This document shows positions 32,835-41,407 of a stretch of 64,000 bases of DNA, in pieces. The notes under the pieces are model-generated. The model had not been told where the DNA came from. It searched no databases and saw only the letters and a program-made list of their open reading frames with translations. Within the stretch, counting starts at the first letter, position 1; every line of letters begins with the position of its first letter. The position numbers were made by a program, and so were the translations under genes. The stretch is from contig NZ_CAJNAT010000018.1 of assembly GCF_905220705.1 (NCBI RefSeq), positions 1 through 64,000 of the forward strand, given 5' to 3'. This DNA comes from Paraburkholderia domus (GTDB lineage: Bacteria; Pseudomonadota; Gammaproteobacteria; Burkholderiales; Burkholderiaceae).

Positions 32835-33484
32835 GGACATACGTCTTGATAGGGAATCGCGTGCGTTTCGCGCAGTGCATCGTCGACCCATGCCCTCACT
32901 GCCGGCAATGCCGTGACGCGACGCGCGTAAGCCGCGGCGGCTTCAGAAAGCGCCGGTTGCCACGTGTTGAAGCGCATCACGACCGGCGCGTACATCGCGT
33001 CGGCAATGCTGAACTCGCCGAACAGGAAAGGGCCACCGTAGGTATCGAGACACCTGCTCCAGATCGACTCGATGCGCGTAATGTCGGCCAGCGCGCCCGG
33101 CGTGGCGTTCTTGCCCGGAAACGACGCGCGAATGTTCATCCACATGTTCGAGCGCAAGTCGCCGAAGCCCGAATGCATCTCGGCGCTCACACTGCGCGCG
33201 TGGCTGCGCGCCGCCGGGTCGCGCGGCCACAGCGCATGCTGCGGGAAGCGCTCAGCCAGCGTCTCGGCGATCGCCAGCGAATCCCAGGTAGCCGATCCGT
33301 CTTCGCCGATCAAACACGGCAGCTTGCCCGGACCCGTCGGCGCGTAAGCCAGAATCGCTGACTTCGTGCCGGGTTCATTCAGATGAATCAACACTTCTTC
33401 AAACGGAAGGCCGAAATGCTTGACCAGCAGCCACGGACGCATCGACCATGACGAATAGTTTTTGTCACCGATAAGCAGCTTCAT
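32831..33484 (-). CDS. Glutathione S-transferase family protein (YfcF-like)
   Basis: 217 residues. The N-terminal LLIGDKNYSSWSMRPWLLVKHFGLPFEEV has the SSWSMRPW glutathione-site signature of the YfcF/zeta-like bacterial GST group, with GPGKLPCL and DSLAIAETLAERFP, then a helical C-domain with FSIADAMYAPVVMR. Probably thiol-dependent peroxidase or conjugating activity in the cytoplasm. It shares a 4-bp overlap with cca. AGAGAGGAG upstream of 33484 provides a good ribosome binding site. Confidence 0.9.
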   Translation of the reverse strand: MKLLIGDKNYSSWSMRPWLLVKHFGLPFEEVLIHLNEPGTKSAILAYAPTGPGKLPCLIGEDGSATWDSLAIAETLAERFPQHALWPRDPAARSHARSVSAEMHSGFGDLRSNMWMNIRASFPGKNATPGALADITRIESIWSRCLDTYGGPFLFGEFSIADAMYAPVVMRFNTWQPALSEAAAAYARRVTALPAVRAWVDDALRETHAIPYQDVCP

Positions 33485-33515
33485 GTTTCGTCTATAAGAG
33501 AGGAGATAAAAAAGT

Positions 33516-34469
33516 TCAGCGCCCCGCGCTGGCGCGAAACGTGTCGAAGCGCGAACGCGTCGAGGCGCCGGTTAGATACACGGGAGCAATCGTTTCGATG
33601 CTGGCGGGTTCGATGTCGAGTTCAGGCGCAAGCGGTCCGCTCAACACATTGTCGACTTTCATCGAGTCGAGATTGTCGCGCGAGATCACCGGTTCGCCGG
33701 GTGCCATTTCAAACGTCAACGCCTGCAAACGCGCCAACGCTTCCGGCAGGCGAATGATGCGCGCATGCCTGCCAATCACATCGCCACAATATTTGACGAG
33801 GTCTTCCAGCGTATAGACGGTCGGGCCGCCCAGTTCGTAGGTATGGCCGCTGGCCGCATCGAGATCGAGCACGTTGCAGATCGCTTTCGCCACGTCGTCA
33901 ACGTACACCGGCTGGAACTTCGCATCCGGCATGGCAAGCGGAATCACCGGGAAGACGCGCTGCAGGAACGCGAACTTGTTGAGAAGCTGGTCTTCGGGAC
34001 CGAACACCACCGACGGCCGGAAAATCGTCCACGCCACATTCGCCGCGTGCACGGCCTTTTCGCCGTCACCCTTCGAGCGCGAATACATGCTCGGCCCGTT
34101 CGAGTCAGCGCCGAGCGCGCTGATATGAATCAGCCGATGCACGCCCTTGCCTTCGCAAGCCGCAACGATTTTCGTGGGTAATTCGACGTGCACGCGTGCG
34201 AATTCCGGGCCATAGGGCGTGCCACGTTTGCCATGCAGGGTGGCAACGAGGTTGATGACGCAATCGGCGCCTTCGACGAAACGCGCCAGCTGCACCGGAT
34301 CGAACACGTCGGCTTCGATCACGTCGATGGGGAGCAGGGTGAGATGGCGGGCGTTGTAGCGCCGCCTGGTGGCGATGCGCACGTCTTTGCCCATTTCGAC
34401 GAGGGCGTTGACGAGATGGCTGCCGATAAAACCGGAGCCGCCGATGATCGCAATGGCTTTATGTCGCAT
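33516..34469 (-). CDS. NDUFA9-like extended SDR (complex I subunit family)
   Basis: 317 residues. The Rossmann start is AIAIIGGSGFIGSHLVNALVEMG (about 5-27), with VINLVATLHGK, HISALGADSNGPSMYSRSKGDGEKAV and TIFRPSVVFGPEDQ. The atypical S-x4-YSRSK arrangement and lack of sugar-nucleotide features match the NDUFA9/39-kDa complex I accessory group, common in proteobacteria as NAD(P)H-binding proteins of unclear role. The start at 34469 (MRHKAIAI) is chosen over 34499. It lies 31 bp upstream of the GST gene in a probable four-gene run to cca. Confidence 0.85.
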   Translation of the reverse strand: MRHKAIAIIGGSGFIGSHLVNALVEMGKDVRIATRRRYNARHLTLLPIDVIEADVFDPVQLARFVEGADCVINLVATLHGKRGTPYGPEFARVHVELPTKIVAACEGKGVHRLIHISALGADSNGPSMYSRSKGDGEKAVHAANVAWTIFRPSVVFGPEDQLLNKFAFLQRVFPVIPLAMPDAKFQPVYVDDVAKAICNVLDLDAASGHTYELGGPTVYTLEDLVKYCGDVIGRHARIIRLPEALARLQALTFEMAPGEPVISRDNLDSMKVDNVLSGPLAPELDIEPASIETIAPVYLTGASTRSRFDTFRASAGR

Positions 34470-34551
34470 TTCTCGACTCCCTGGAGGAAGCCGCGGCAAC
34501 GGCTGGCGTGGCGCACCGCCGCATCAGATTGACGCGGCGGCGGCACGGCGC

Positions 34552-36519
34552 TTACGGTGCGATATAACCTAGGCGCGCCTTCAGCGATTGCGGACGGCCT
34601 TCGAACAATGCCGCGTAGTAGACCGTGTTGGACAACACATTCTTAACGTAGTCGCGCGTTTCCTGGAACGGAATCGCCTCAGCGAAAATTGCGCCTTCAA
34701 CCGGACGCTGCAGCGATTGCCGCCAGTTGCGCGGACGGCCTGGGCCTGCGTTGTAGCCCGCGGTGGCCAAGACGGCGGAACCGTCGAATTGATTGTAGAT
34801 CATCGACAGATAGTTCGTACCGAGCAGGATGTTGGTGTTGATGTCGTTCATCTGCTCGCGCGAAATCGGACCGAGGCCGATCTTCTTTGCCACCAGTTGC
34901 GCGGTGCCCGGCATCAGCTGCATCAAACCGCTCGCGCCGACTTCCGAGCGCGCATTCATGATGAAACGCGACTCCTGGCGGATCAGCCCGTACGCCCATT
35001 CCACATCCAACCCATTCGACTGCGCATCGCGCTCGACGATATCCTTGAACGGCGACAGGTAGCGCAGCGAGAAATCGTGCTCACTCTTCGTGCGGTCCGC
35101 CGTATTGACGGTGCGGTCGTACAGTTGGATACGGCGCGCGTACTCAGCAGCAGCGATCAGTTGCCGATCGCTCATGTTGCGCAGCGGCCAGTTCCATTCG
35201 CGATTGCCTTCGAGCCGCAAATTCAGCGCATAGAACCGCTGCGCCAGATCGAAGCCCGGCGTGTTGCCGGCTTGCTGGATTTCGGCGTCGGTCACTGTCG
35301 TTTTCGGCGGCACGGTGATCTTCTGACCGAGCTCTTCCGAAGCCAGCTGGCCGTAGAAGTTGAAGCCCTGCGAGATCGACCCGAATTCCTGGTTGGCCGT
35401 GGCCGTGTCGCCGGCTTGCTTGAGCGCACGGGCGTGCCAGTACACCCACGACGGCTGATTGCGCAGCGCCGCCGGCATCTGTTCGATCGACCAGCGCACC
35501 ATCGTCCAATCGCCCGCCAGCAGCGCGGTGCGAGTGCGCCATTCGTACGCCGGGGTCGACAGGGGCGCATTCACCGAGAGCCGGTACCAGTCGACTGCGC
35601 TCGGCATCTGTTTGGTCGCGGCCTGATAGGCAATCGTGCCCCAGCCGATTGCACGCTCGGGCGAGCTCAGCGACGGCGCCACCGAGGCGAACGTGGCCGC
35701 GGCCATGGCCGGGTCGTTGCGCGCCATGCGCGTGATTGCGAGCAACGCGAGTTGGTGCGACTGCGTATCCGGACCGACGCCGCGCGCCAGCAGCAACGGT
35801 GGCGTACTCGTGGCCTGGCCGAACAGCACCGGATCGGGCGGCTGGTTGCTGAGCGCGTCGACGAGCTTGCTGCCGGTGTTGGTGTAGTTCTGCTCGTACG
35901 CGAGGCGGATCTGTTGCCACACGTCGTCGGAACTGAACTGCTGACTCACCGCCAGCGAGGTAATCAGATCGACGCAGCCGTCGCCGTACCACTTCGGATC
36001 GACCAGCAGGGCACGCGCCGCGTCGGCGACGTTTTCGCCACGCGCGGCACGCGATTCGAGCGAGTAGCACTTCACCTGCGTATCGTCGTCCAGCACGAAA
36101 CGCACGTATTGCTGATCGAAGTTGCGCCAGTCGTGACGCGCGCCGAGCACCGTGAGATAGTCGTTGCGCATGCGGTCGGCGATGGCCTGGCCGTCGTACT
36201 TCTGCAGAAACGCCAGCACCGGCGCATCCGGCGCGTCGATGCGCGCATGGCCGCTGGAATCGAACAGCTGCGGCTTGATCTGGAAGTACTCCAGATACGA
36301 AGGCGCCGGATAGTTCGGGATCATGCTCGCCAGTTGCGCTGCACGCGCCGCGTCATTATTGCGGGCGGCTTCGCGCAGCTGGACGAAGATCTGGTCGTCG
36401 TTCGTGAGTTGCGAAAGGGGAACGGGCTTGACGGCGGAGGCCGTGCTGCACGCGACGAGTGCCGCAGCGGCAAGCGCCAGACCGGCCGCGCGATATACTC
36501 GATAGAGGCGTTTTGACAT
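34552..36519 (-). CDS. Soluble-type lytic murein transglycosylase (Slt70-like), lipoprotein
   Basis: 655 residues. A lipobox-like LVAC follows the N-terminal hydrophobic stretch (about 9-23). A long alpha-superhelical U-domain runs about 30-480, then the SLT domain with catalytic E516 in GLIRQESRF, ASGLMQLMPGTA, and NILLGTNYLS...ATAGYNAGPGR. It cleaves glycan strands exolytically in the periplasm. MSKRLYRVYRAAG at 36519 is the preferred start; a longer reading has no signal. It is divergent from the cyclo-ligase gene with 20 bp between starts. E. coli Slt70 is not lipidated, so the lipobox is worth noting. Confidence 0.9.
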   Translation of the reverse strand: MSKRLYRVYRAAGLALAAAALVACSTASAVKPVPLSQLTNDDQIFVQLREAARNNDAARAAQLASMIPNYPAPSYLEYFQIKPQLFDSSGHARIDAPDAPVLAFLQKYDGQAIADRMRNDYLTVLGARHDWRNFDQQYVRFVLDDDTQVKCYSLESRAARGENVADAARALLVDPKWYGDGCVDLITSLAVSQQFSSDDVWQQIRLAYEQNYTNTGSKLVDALSNQPPDPVLFGQATSTPPLLLARGVGPDTQSHQLALLAITRMARNDPAMAAATFASVAPSLSSPERAIGWGTIAYQAATKQMPSAVDWYRLSVNAPLSTPAYEWRTRTALLAGDWTMVRWSIEQMPAALRNQPSWVYWHARALKQAGDTATANQEFGSISQGFNFYGQLASEELGQKITVPPKTTVTDAEIQQAGNTPGFDLAQRFYALNLRLEGNREWNWPLRNMSDRQLIAAAEYARRIQLYDRTVNTADRTKSEHDFSLRYLSPFKDIVERDAQSNGLDVEWAYGLIRQESRFIMNARSEVGASGLMQLMPGTAQLVAKKIGLGPISREQMNDINTNILLGTNYLSMIYNQFDGSAVLATAGYNAGPGRPRNWRQSLQRPVEGAIFAEAIPFQETRDYVKNVLSNTVYYAALFEGRPQSLKARLGYIAP

Positions 36520-36539
36520 CGTTGTTTCTGGAGCGCGAA

Positions 36540-37139
36540 TTGGACCCAAGCATAGCATGCAACCCGGTCGCAGAATCGAAAAAGGCGCTGCGTCGAATGC
36601 TATTGGAAGCAAGGCTACAAGCGGCTTCCGAGCCGGCGCACAACGCCGCGCTCAGCCGTCGCATTCTCGACGCGTTGAAGCACTATGGCGTGAGCAGCGT
36701 GGGGTTCTATTGGCCTCTGTCGGGCGAGTTCGACGCGCGCGCCGCGATCGCGATCTGGCTCGCGGCAAATGCGCAACGCGAGGCGAGCTTACCGATCGTC
36801 AAGGAACGTGGCGCGCCACTCGAATTTCACGCATGGACGCCGGATACGCCGATGAAGATCGGCCATCACAAGATCGCCGAGCCCACTTCGGGGCGCGTGG
36901 TGGTTCCCGATCTGCTGTTCGTGCCGTGCGTGGGCTTCGACGCCGGCGGCTTCCGGCTCGGCTACGGCGGCGGCTACTACGACCGCACGCTGGCCGCGTG
37001 GCCGGCGTCGAAGAAGCCAGTCACGGTCGGCATCGCCTATGAAGTGTGCCGCACGGACGCGTTGCAGCGCGAAGCTCACGACATCCCGCTCGATCTGATC
37101 GTGACAGAAGCCGGCCTCTACCCACATCCGGCGGATTAA
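36540..37139 (+). CDS. 5-formyltetrahydrofolate cyclo-ligase
   Basis: 199 residues. Family text is SKKALRRMLLEARL at the N-terminus, then FYWPLSGEFD, LPIVKERGAPLEFHAWTP, and the nucleotide/folate motif VPCVGFDAGGFRLGYGGGYYDRTLA. It converts 5-formyl-THF to 5,10-methenyl-THF with ATP. No ATG precedes the conserved start; TTG at 36540 has GGAG eight bases upstream and is the best start, ATG 36597 being too short. The gene is divergent from slt. Confidence 0.9.
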   Translation: MDPSIACNPVAESKKALRRMLLEARLQAASEPAHNAALSRRILDALKHYGVSSVGFYWPLSGEFDARAAIAIWLAANAQREASLPIVKERGAPLEFHAWTPDTPMKIGHHKIAEPTSGRVVVPDLLFVPCVGFDAGGFRLGYGGGYYDRTLAAWPASKKPVTVGIAYEVCRTDALQREAHDIPLDLIVTEAGLYPHPAD

Positions 37140-37197
37140 GCGTTCGAAGAGCGCCGTGCGAGGCGCCTCCTTCATCCGTTGCCGAGGCCGAGCCGAG

Positions 37198-37710
37198 TCA
37201 TAAAGACGCCGCCGCCCGCGCGGCCGTGTCGTACAGTCCGGACGCGTTGCGCATCAGTTGCGCCGCCTCGCCGATCTGCTCGTTGGTCAGGCCACTTTCC
37301 TTCAGCGTCGAAATCAGACAGCTCTCGCGCACCTCGCGGTATTTCAGACAGAGCTCACGGCCGGCATCGGTCGCCGAGAAGAACACTTCCTTGCCGGTCT
37401 TTTCGCTTTTTACATACCCTCTAGCTACGAGCTTCTTCAACGCGTAAGTGGCGACGTGGGTGTCTTCGATGTTCAGCACGAAGCAGATGTCTGCCAGCTT
37501 CTTGCGCCGCTCGCGATGGCTGACGTGGTGCAGCAACGAGACTTCGATCGCGGTCATGTCCTTTTCGCCGGCGGCTGACATGCAGCGCACCATCCACCGG
37601 TTGAACGCATTGCTCGCCATGATGAGTGCGTACTCCAGCTCGGACAGCTCCGCGCTTGTGTCAGACACGAGATGTTCCGAGGAGACAATCTTGGTGGGGT
37701 GGCGCGACAT
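37198..37710 (-). CDS. MarR-like winged-helix transcriptional regulator
   Basis: 170 residues. A winged-helix core at about 50-130: MSAAGEKDMTAIEVSLLHHVSHRERRKKLADICFVL...THVATYALKKLVARGYVKSEKTGKEVFFSATDAGREL, the layout of HTH_27/MarR proteins, with flanking dimerisation helices. It is divergent from the pxpBCA operon, and three tandem AT-rich 11-bp repeats lie between them, so it is the probable regulator of 5-oxoproline use; this is inference from context. ATG 37710 is chosen over 37770. Confidence 0.82.
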   Translation of the reverse strand: MSRHPTKIVSSEHLVSDTSAELSELEYALIMASNAFNRWMVRCMSAAGEKDMTAIEVSLLHHVSHRERRKKLADICFVLNIEDTHVATYALKKLVARGYVKSEKTGKEVFFSATDAGRELCLKYREVRESCLISTLKESGLTNEQIGEAAQLMRNASGLYDTAARAAASL

Positions 37711-37793
37711 GGTGACGTTTCTCGAGAAGCAGGATGGAAAGGTGTCGGGAGTGTACGACGAGCAGCCCATTCCCGGGAGCCTGGCGAAAACGC

Positions 37794-37826
37794 TTATTGA
37801 TAATTTGTTGATATTTTATTGATAAT
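37794..37826. promoter_or_regulatory. Three tandem 11-bp AT-rich repeats (putative operator)
   Basis: TTATTGATAAT (37794-37804), TTGTTGATATT (37805-37815) and TTATTGATAAT (37816-37826) follow each other without gaps, the outer two identical. The 11-bp period is one helical turn. They lie in the gap between the winged-helix gene (start 37710) and pxpB (start 37918), in an otherwise GC-rich genome, and are a good candidate binding site for that regulator or part of a promoter. Confidence 0.6.
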
Positions 37827-37917
37827 GTACGCTTCAAGCATCACGTACCTTATGTCGATAAATAACCATAGGGTCCGATATGCTCGACATTTCCGACTCG
37901 ACCTGGGCCATTAAGCG

Positions 37918-38571
37918 ATGAGCCAACCACGAATCTTTCTGCTCGGCGACGCCGCGCTAGTCTGCGAAGCGCCGCCGCCTGCCACGCTGGACTGCCAGCG
38001 GCGCGTATGGGCCGCCGCCGAGGCCGCGCGCGACTGGCCGCATGTGCTGGAGGTTGTGCCGGGCATGAACAATCTGACGCTCGTATTCGATCCGCTCGAA
38101 GCCGACCGCGAAGCGCTCGTGAACCAATTGCAAGCAGCCTGGGACGCGGTAAGCGACGTGCCCGCACCCGGCCGTGAAGTCGAAATTCCGGTGCAGTACG
38201 GCGGCGAGTTCGGTCCCGATCTGCAAGCGGTCGCCAATCACACCGGCCTGGGCGTGCGCGAGGTCGTGCAACGCCATGCGCAAGGCGAGTACGTGGTGTT
38301 CTTCCTCGGCTTCCAGCCGGGCTTCGCCTATATGGGCGGGCTCGAAGAAGCGCTGCACACGCCGCGCCGTTCGTCGCCGCGGCTGGAAGTGCCGGCCGGT
38401 TCGGTCGGCATCGGCGGTGAACAGACCGGAATTTATCCGGCGACCTCCCCCGGCGGCTGGCAGTTGATCGGCCGCACCGAACTGCCGCTGTTCGATCCGG
38501 CCCGCCGTCCGCCCACGCTCTTGCAACCGGGCGACCGGGTGCGCTTCACCGTCGCGGGGATACACGCATGA
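37918..38571 (+). CDS. pxpB: 5-oxoprolinase subunit B (KipI family)
   Basis: 217 residues. KipI/AHS1 family: GDAALVCEA at the start, VLEVVPGMNNLTLVFDPL, the conserved FFLGFQPGFAYMGGLEEALHTPRR and PAGSVGIGGEQTGIYPATSPGGWQLIGRT. With PxpC and PxpA it forms the ATP-dependent prokaryotic 5-oxoprolinase, which opens pyroglutamate to glutamate in the cytoplasm. The stop overlaps the pxpC start (ATGA, 38568-38571). First gene of a five-gene run. Confidence 0.95.
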   Translation: MSQPRIFLLGDAALVCEAPPPATLDCQRRVWAAAEAARDWPHVLEVVPGMNNLTLVFDPLEADREALVNQLQAAWDAVSDVPAPGREVEIPVQYGGEFGPDLQAVANHTGLGVREVVQRHAQGEYVVFFLGFQPGFAYMGGLEEALHTPRRSSPRLEVPAGSVGIGGEQTGIYPATSPGGWQLIGRTELPLFDPARRPPTLLQPGDRVRFTVAGIHA

Positions 38572-39623
38572 TCGATGTGATTCGCGCGGGTCTCCTGACC
38601 ACGATCCAGGATCTCGGCCGCCACGGCTACCGGCACCTCGGCGTCGCGATGGGTGGCGCGCTCGACCGTTTGTCGCTCGAAGTCGGCAACCGGCTGGTCG
38701 GCAACCGGCCCGATGCGGCCGGCCTGGAAATTACCTTCGGCCCGACCGTGCTGCGCTTTCTGCGTGCCACACGCGTGGCCATCACCGGCACCGAATTCGG
38801 CGCGACGCTCGACGGCAAACCGGTCTATTCATGGTGGAGCCTGCCCGTGCAGGCCGGCCAGGAGCTGGTTCTGCAAGCCGCCAAACGCGGCATGCGCGGC
38901 TATGTCTGCGTCGCGGGTGGTATCGACGTTTTGCCGATGCTCGGCTCGCGCAGCACGGATATCGCCGGACATTTCGGCGGACTCGGCGGCCGGCCGCTGC
39001 GCGACGGCGATCGTCTGCCGGTCGGCGCGCCGCCACCACGCGGCCACCTCGGCTTTACCCCCGATGCGCCGGAATTCGGCGTGAAGGCGCCCGCCTGGTG
39101 CAAGTTCGTGCTGGTCCACGAACCGCTGCGGCGCGGCCGGCATCCGTCCGGCGTGCCGTGGGCTGTGCCGATCCGCGTGCTGCAAGGCCCCGAGTACGAC
39201 AGTTTCACCGAGGAAGCGCACGAATCGTTCTGGTCCGATGAATGGCTGGTCACACCGAACAGCAACCGAATGGGCTACCGCCTCGCCGGCGCGGAACTGA
39301 AGCGCACCCAGAAACGCGATCTGCTCTCGCACGCGGTGTTGCCCGGCACGATTCAGGTCCCACCGAACGGCCAGCCGATCGTACTGATGAGCGATGCACA
39401 GACCACCGGCGGCTACCCGAAGATCGGCGCCGTGATCCAGGCCGATCTGTGGAAGCTCGCGCAGGTTCGCCTGAACGCCTCCATCCGCTTCATCCCGACG
39501 ACACCTTACGAGGCGCGCCAGGCTTTACTGGAAGAACGCACCTATTTGCGGCAGATCGACGCCGCGATTGCCATGCACGAAGAGCGCTGCGCGCGCCAAC
39601 TCGCGGCGGTCGCAGCGTTGTAA
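38568..39623 (+). CDS. pxpC: 5-oxoprolinase subunit C (biotin-dependent carboxyltransferase-like, AHS2)
   Basis: 351 residues. AHS2/KipA family: MIDVIRAGLLTTIQDLGRHGYRHLGVAMGGALDRLSLEVGNRLVGN (1-46), GMRGYVCVAGGIDV, and SNRMGYRLAGAELK...GTIQVPPNGQPIVLMSDAQTTGGYPKIG. It works with PxpB and PxpA in 5-oxoproline hydrolysis. Coupled by a 4-bp overlap to pxpB; pxpA follows after 19 bp. Confidence 0.95.
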   Translation: MIDVIRAGLLTTIQDLGRHGYRHLGVAMGGALDRLSLEVGNRLVGNRPDAAGLEITFGPTVLRFLRATRVAITGTEFGATLDGKPVYSWWSLPVQAGQELVLQAAKRGMRGYVCVAGGIDVLPMLGSRSTDIAGHFGGLGGRPLRDGDRLPVGAPPPRGHLGFTPDAPEFGVKAPAWCKFVLVHEPLRRGRHPSGVPWAVPIRVLQGPEYDSFTEEAHESFWSDEWLVTPNSNRMGYRLAGAELKRTQKRDLLSHAVLPGTIQVPPNGQPIVLMSDAQTTGGYPKIGAVIQADLWKLAQVRLNASIRFIPTTPYEARQALLEERTYLRQIDAAIAMHEERCARQLAAVAAL

Positions 39624-39642
39624 CACTAAGCAGAGGAACACC

Positions 39643-40395
39643 ATGGAAATCGATTTGAACGCCGATCTCGGCGAAGGCTGCGGCTCCGACGAGGCGCTGC
39701 TCGACCTCGTCAGCTCGGCCAACATCGCGTGCGGCTGGCACGCGGGCGGCGCCAACGCCATGCGCGATTGCGTGCGCTGGGCAGTGCAAAAAGGTGTGTC
39801 GATCGGCGCGCATCCAAGCTTTAACGATCCCGAGAATTTCGGCCGCAAGGAAATGGATCTGCCGGCCAACGACATTTACGCGGGCGTGCTGTATCAACTC
39901 GGCGCACTGTCGGCGATCGCTCAGGCCGAGGGCGGTCGCATCGCGCACGTCAAACCGCACGGCGCGCTGTACAACCAGGCCGCGCGCGACGCAAAGATCG
40001 CCGACGCGATCGTGTCTGCCGTTCACGATTTCGACCCGTCGGTGGCGGTGTTCGCGCTCGCCAACAGCGGACTCGTGGCGGCCGCACGCCAAGCCGGCCT
40101 GACTGCCGTCGAAGAAGTCTTCGCCGACCGTGGCTACCGGGCCGACGGGTCGCTCGTACCGCGCAAGGAGCCCGGCGCGCTGCTCGACGACGAAGAGGTG
40201 GTGCTGGCGCGCACGCTCGCGATGGTGCGCGAGCGCCGCGTGCAAGCCGTGGACGGACAATGGGTGCCGCTCAACGCCCAGACCATTTGCCTGCATGGCG
40301 ACGGCCCGCATGCGCTGGCGTTCGCGCGGCGCATCCGCAGCGCGCTACAGGACGCCGGTATTGAAGTCCACGCGGCCGGCGCCGCGAGCGTCTGA
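39643..40395 (+). CDS. pxpA: 5-oxoprolinase subunit A (LamB/YcsF family)
   Basis: 250 residues. LamB/YcsF family: IDLNADLGEGCGSDEALLDLVSSANIACGWHAGG (3-36), VSIGAHPSFND, HVKPHGALYN and EVFADRGYRADGSLVPR. It is the subunit thought to carry the hydrolase active site of 5-oxoprolinase. AGAGGA sits about seven bases before the ATG at 39643 and sets the start; an in-frame ATG at 39568 falls inside pxpC. A hairpin follows the stop by 59 bp. Confidence 0.95.
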   Translation: MEIDLNADLGEGCGSDEALLDLVSSANIACGWHAGGANAMRDCVRWAVQKGVSIGAHPSFNDPENFGRKEMDLPANDIYAGVLYQLGALSAIAQAEGGRIAHVKPHGALYNQAARDAKIADAIVSAVHDFDPSVAVFALANSGLVAAARQAGLTAVEEVFADRGYRADGSLVPRKEPGALLDDEEVVLARTLAMVRERRVQAVDGQWVPLNAQTICLHGDGPHALAFARRIRSALQDAGIEVHAAGAASV

Positions 40396-40453
40396 TCCAC
40401 GCGTCGGCTTACACGAGCCAGACAGCGCGATTCAACCTCTTGCCAGGCCCTGA

Positions 40454-40479
40454 ACGCCCCGCCCTCAGCGGGGCGTTTG
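40454..40479 (+). terminator. Terminator-like hairpin between pxpA and the DUF969 gene
   Basis: A perfect 10-bp stem AACGCCCCGC/GCGGGGCGTT with a 5-base loop ends in only three T residues. It lies in the 274-bp gap 40396-40669 and would reduce, not abolish, transcription into the membrane-protein pair. Downstream of it a GCAGGT(GCAGGT) triplet of short direct repeats is seen near 40532. Confidence 0.55.
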
Positions 40480-40669
40480 CCAGGTGCAGGACTCATTGCA
40501 GTGCCCGCAGTCAATCAGCAGATAAGCAGTAGATGCAGGTGCAGGTGCAGTCGAAGCAATGCGGCCATCAAGAGCCGTAGCAGCAAGACGGCGCGGGGTC
40601 TCCCTCCCGGCCGCCGGCCCACGTGAGCCGCCACAAGCGGCGAGGTTGAAACCCTGTTTGGAGATCCAG

Positions 40670-41407
40670 ATGCAGACAACAGTCAGTCTATGGCCGCTCA
40701 TTGGCGTGGCCGTCATCATCGTCGGCTTTTTATTGCGGTTCAATCCGATGCTGATCGTGGCGGTTGCCGCGATTGTCACCGGACTGGCCGCGCACTTCCC
40801 GCCTGAAAAGATTCTCGCTGAGATCGGCACCGGCTTCATCAAGACCCGCAATATCCCGCTAATCATCCTGCTGCCACTCGCCGTGATCGGCCTGCTCGAA
40901 CGGCACGGCCTGCGCGAGCGAGCGCAAGCGTGGATCGGCAGCATCAAGGCCGCGACCGCCGGACGTCTGCTGATCGTCTATCTGTTGGTGCGCGAGCTGA
41001 CCGCCGCTGTCGGTCTTACAGGTCTCGGCGGCCATCCGCAAATGGTGCGTCCGCTGATCGCGCCGATGGCCGAAGGCGCCACTGAAACCCGCTTCGGCAA
41101 AATCAGCGACGCTGTGCGTTTCAAATTGCGCGCGTTCTCCGCGGCGACCGACAACGTCGGCCTGTTCTTCGGCGAAGACATCTTCGTCGCCTTCGGCGCA
41201 ATCGTGCTGATGACGACCTTCCTGAAGGAAGCGGGCATCGTCGTCGAACCAATCCACGTCGCTGTCTGGGGCATTCCGACCGCGATCTGCGCGTTCATCA
41301 TCCACGGCTTTCGCCTGTATCTGCTCGACCGCACGCTAGAGCGCGAATTGCGCGGCAATGCAGCCGCTGGTTCGCCGGCCCAGCCTGCCGCGGGAGACAA
41401 AGCATGA
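40670..41407 (+). CDS. DUF969 family inner-membrane protein
   Basis: 245 residues, with about six hydrophobic segments (8-24, 26-43, 60-75, 95-115, 165-185, 195-215). Conserved polar stretches in the membrane part include ELTAAVGLTGLGGHPQMVRPLIAPMAEGA and SAATDNVGLFFGEDIFVAFGA. This is the DUF969 family, always found with DUF979 and often next to pxp genes. The pair is likely a transporter for 5-oxoproline or a related compound, a proposal from context only. GGAG lies before ATG 40670. The stop overlaps the next start (ATGA). Confidence 0.88.
   Translation: MQTTVSLWPLIGVAVIIVGFLLRFNPMLIVAVAAIVTGLAAHFPPEKILAEIGTGFIKTRNIPLIILLPLAVIGLLERHGLRERAQAWIGSIKAATAGRLLIVYLLVRELTAAVGLTGLGGHPQMVRPLIAPMAEGATETRFGKISDAVRFKLRAFSAATDNVGLFFGEDIFVAFGAIVLMTTFLKEAGIVVEPIHVAVWGIPTAICAFIIHGFRLYLLDRTLERELRGNAAAGSPAQPAAGDKA

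Noticed and set aside
34588..36516. 642-codon plus-strand open frame opposite the lytic transglycosylase gene
   Set aside because: Opposite strand carries a clear Slt70-type protein; the shadow has no recognisable motif.
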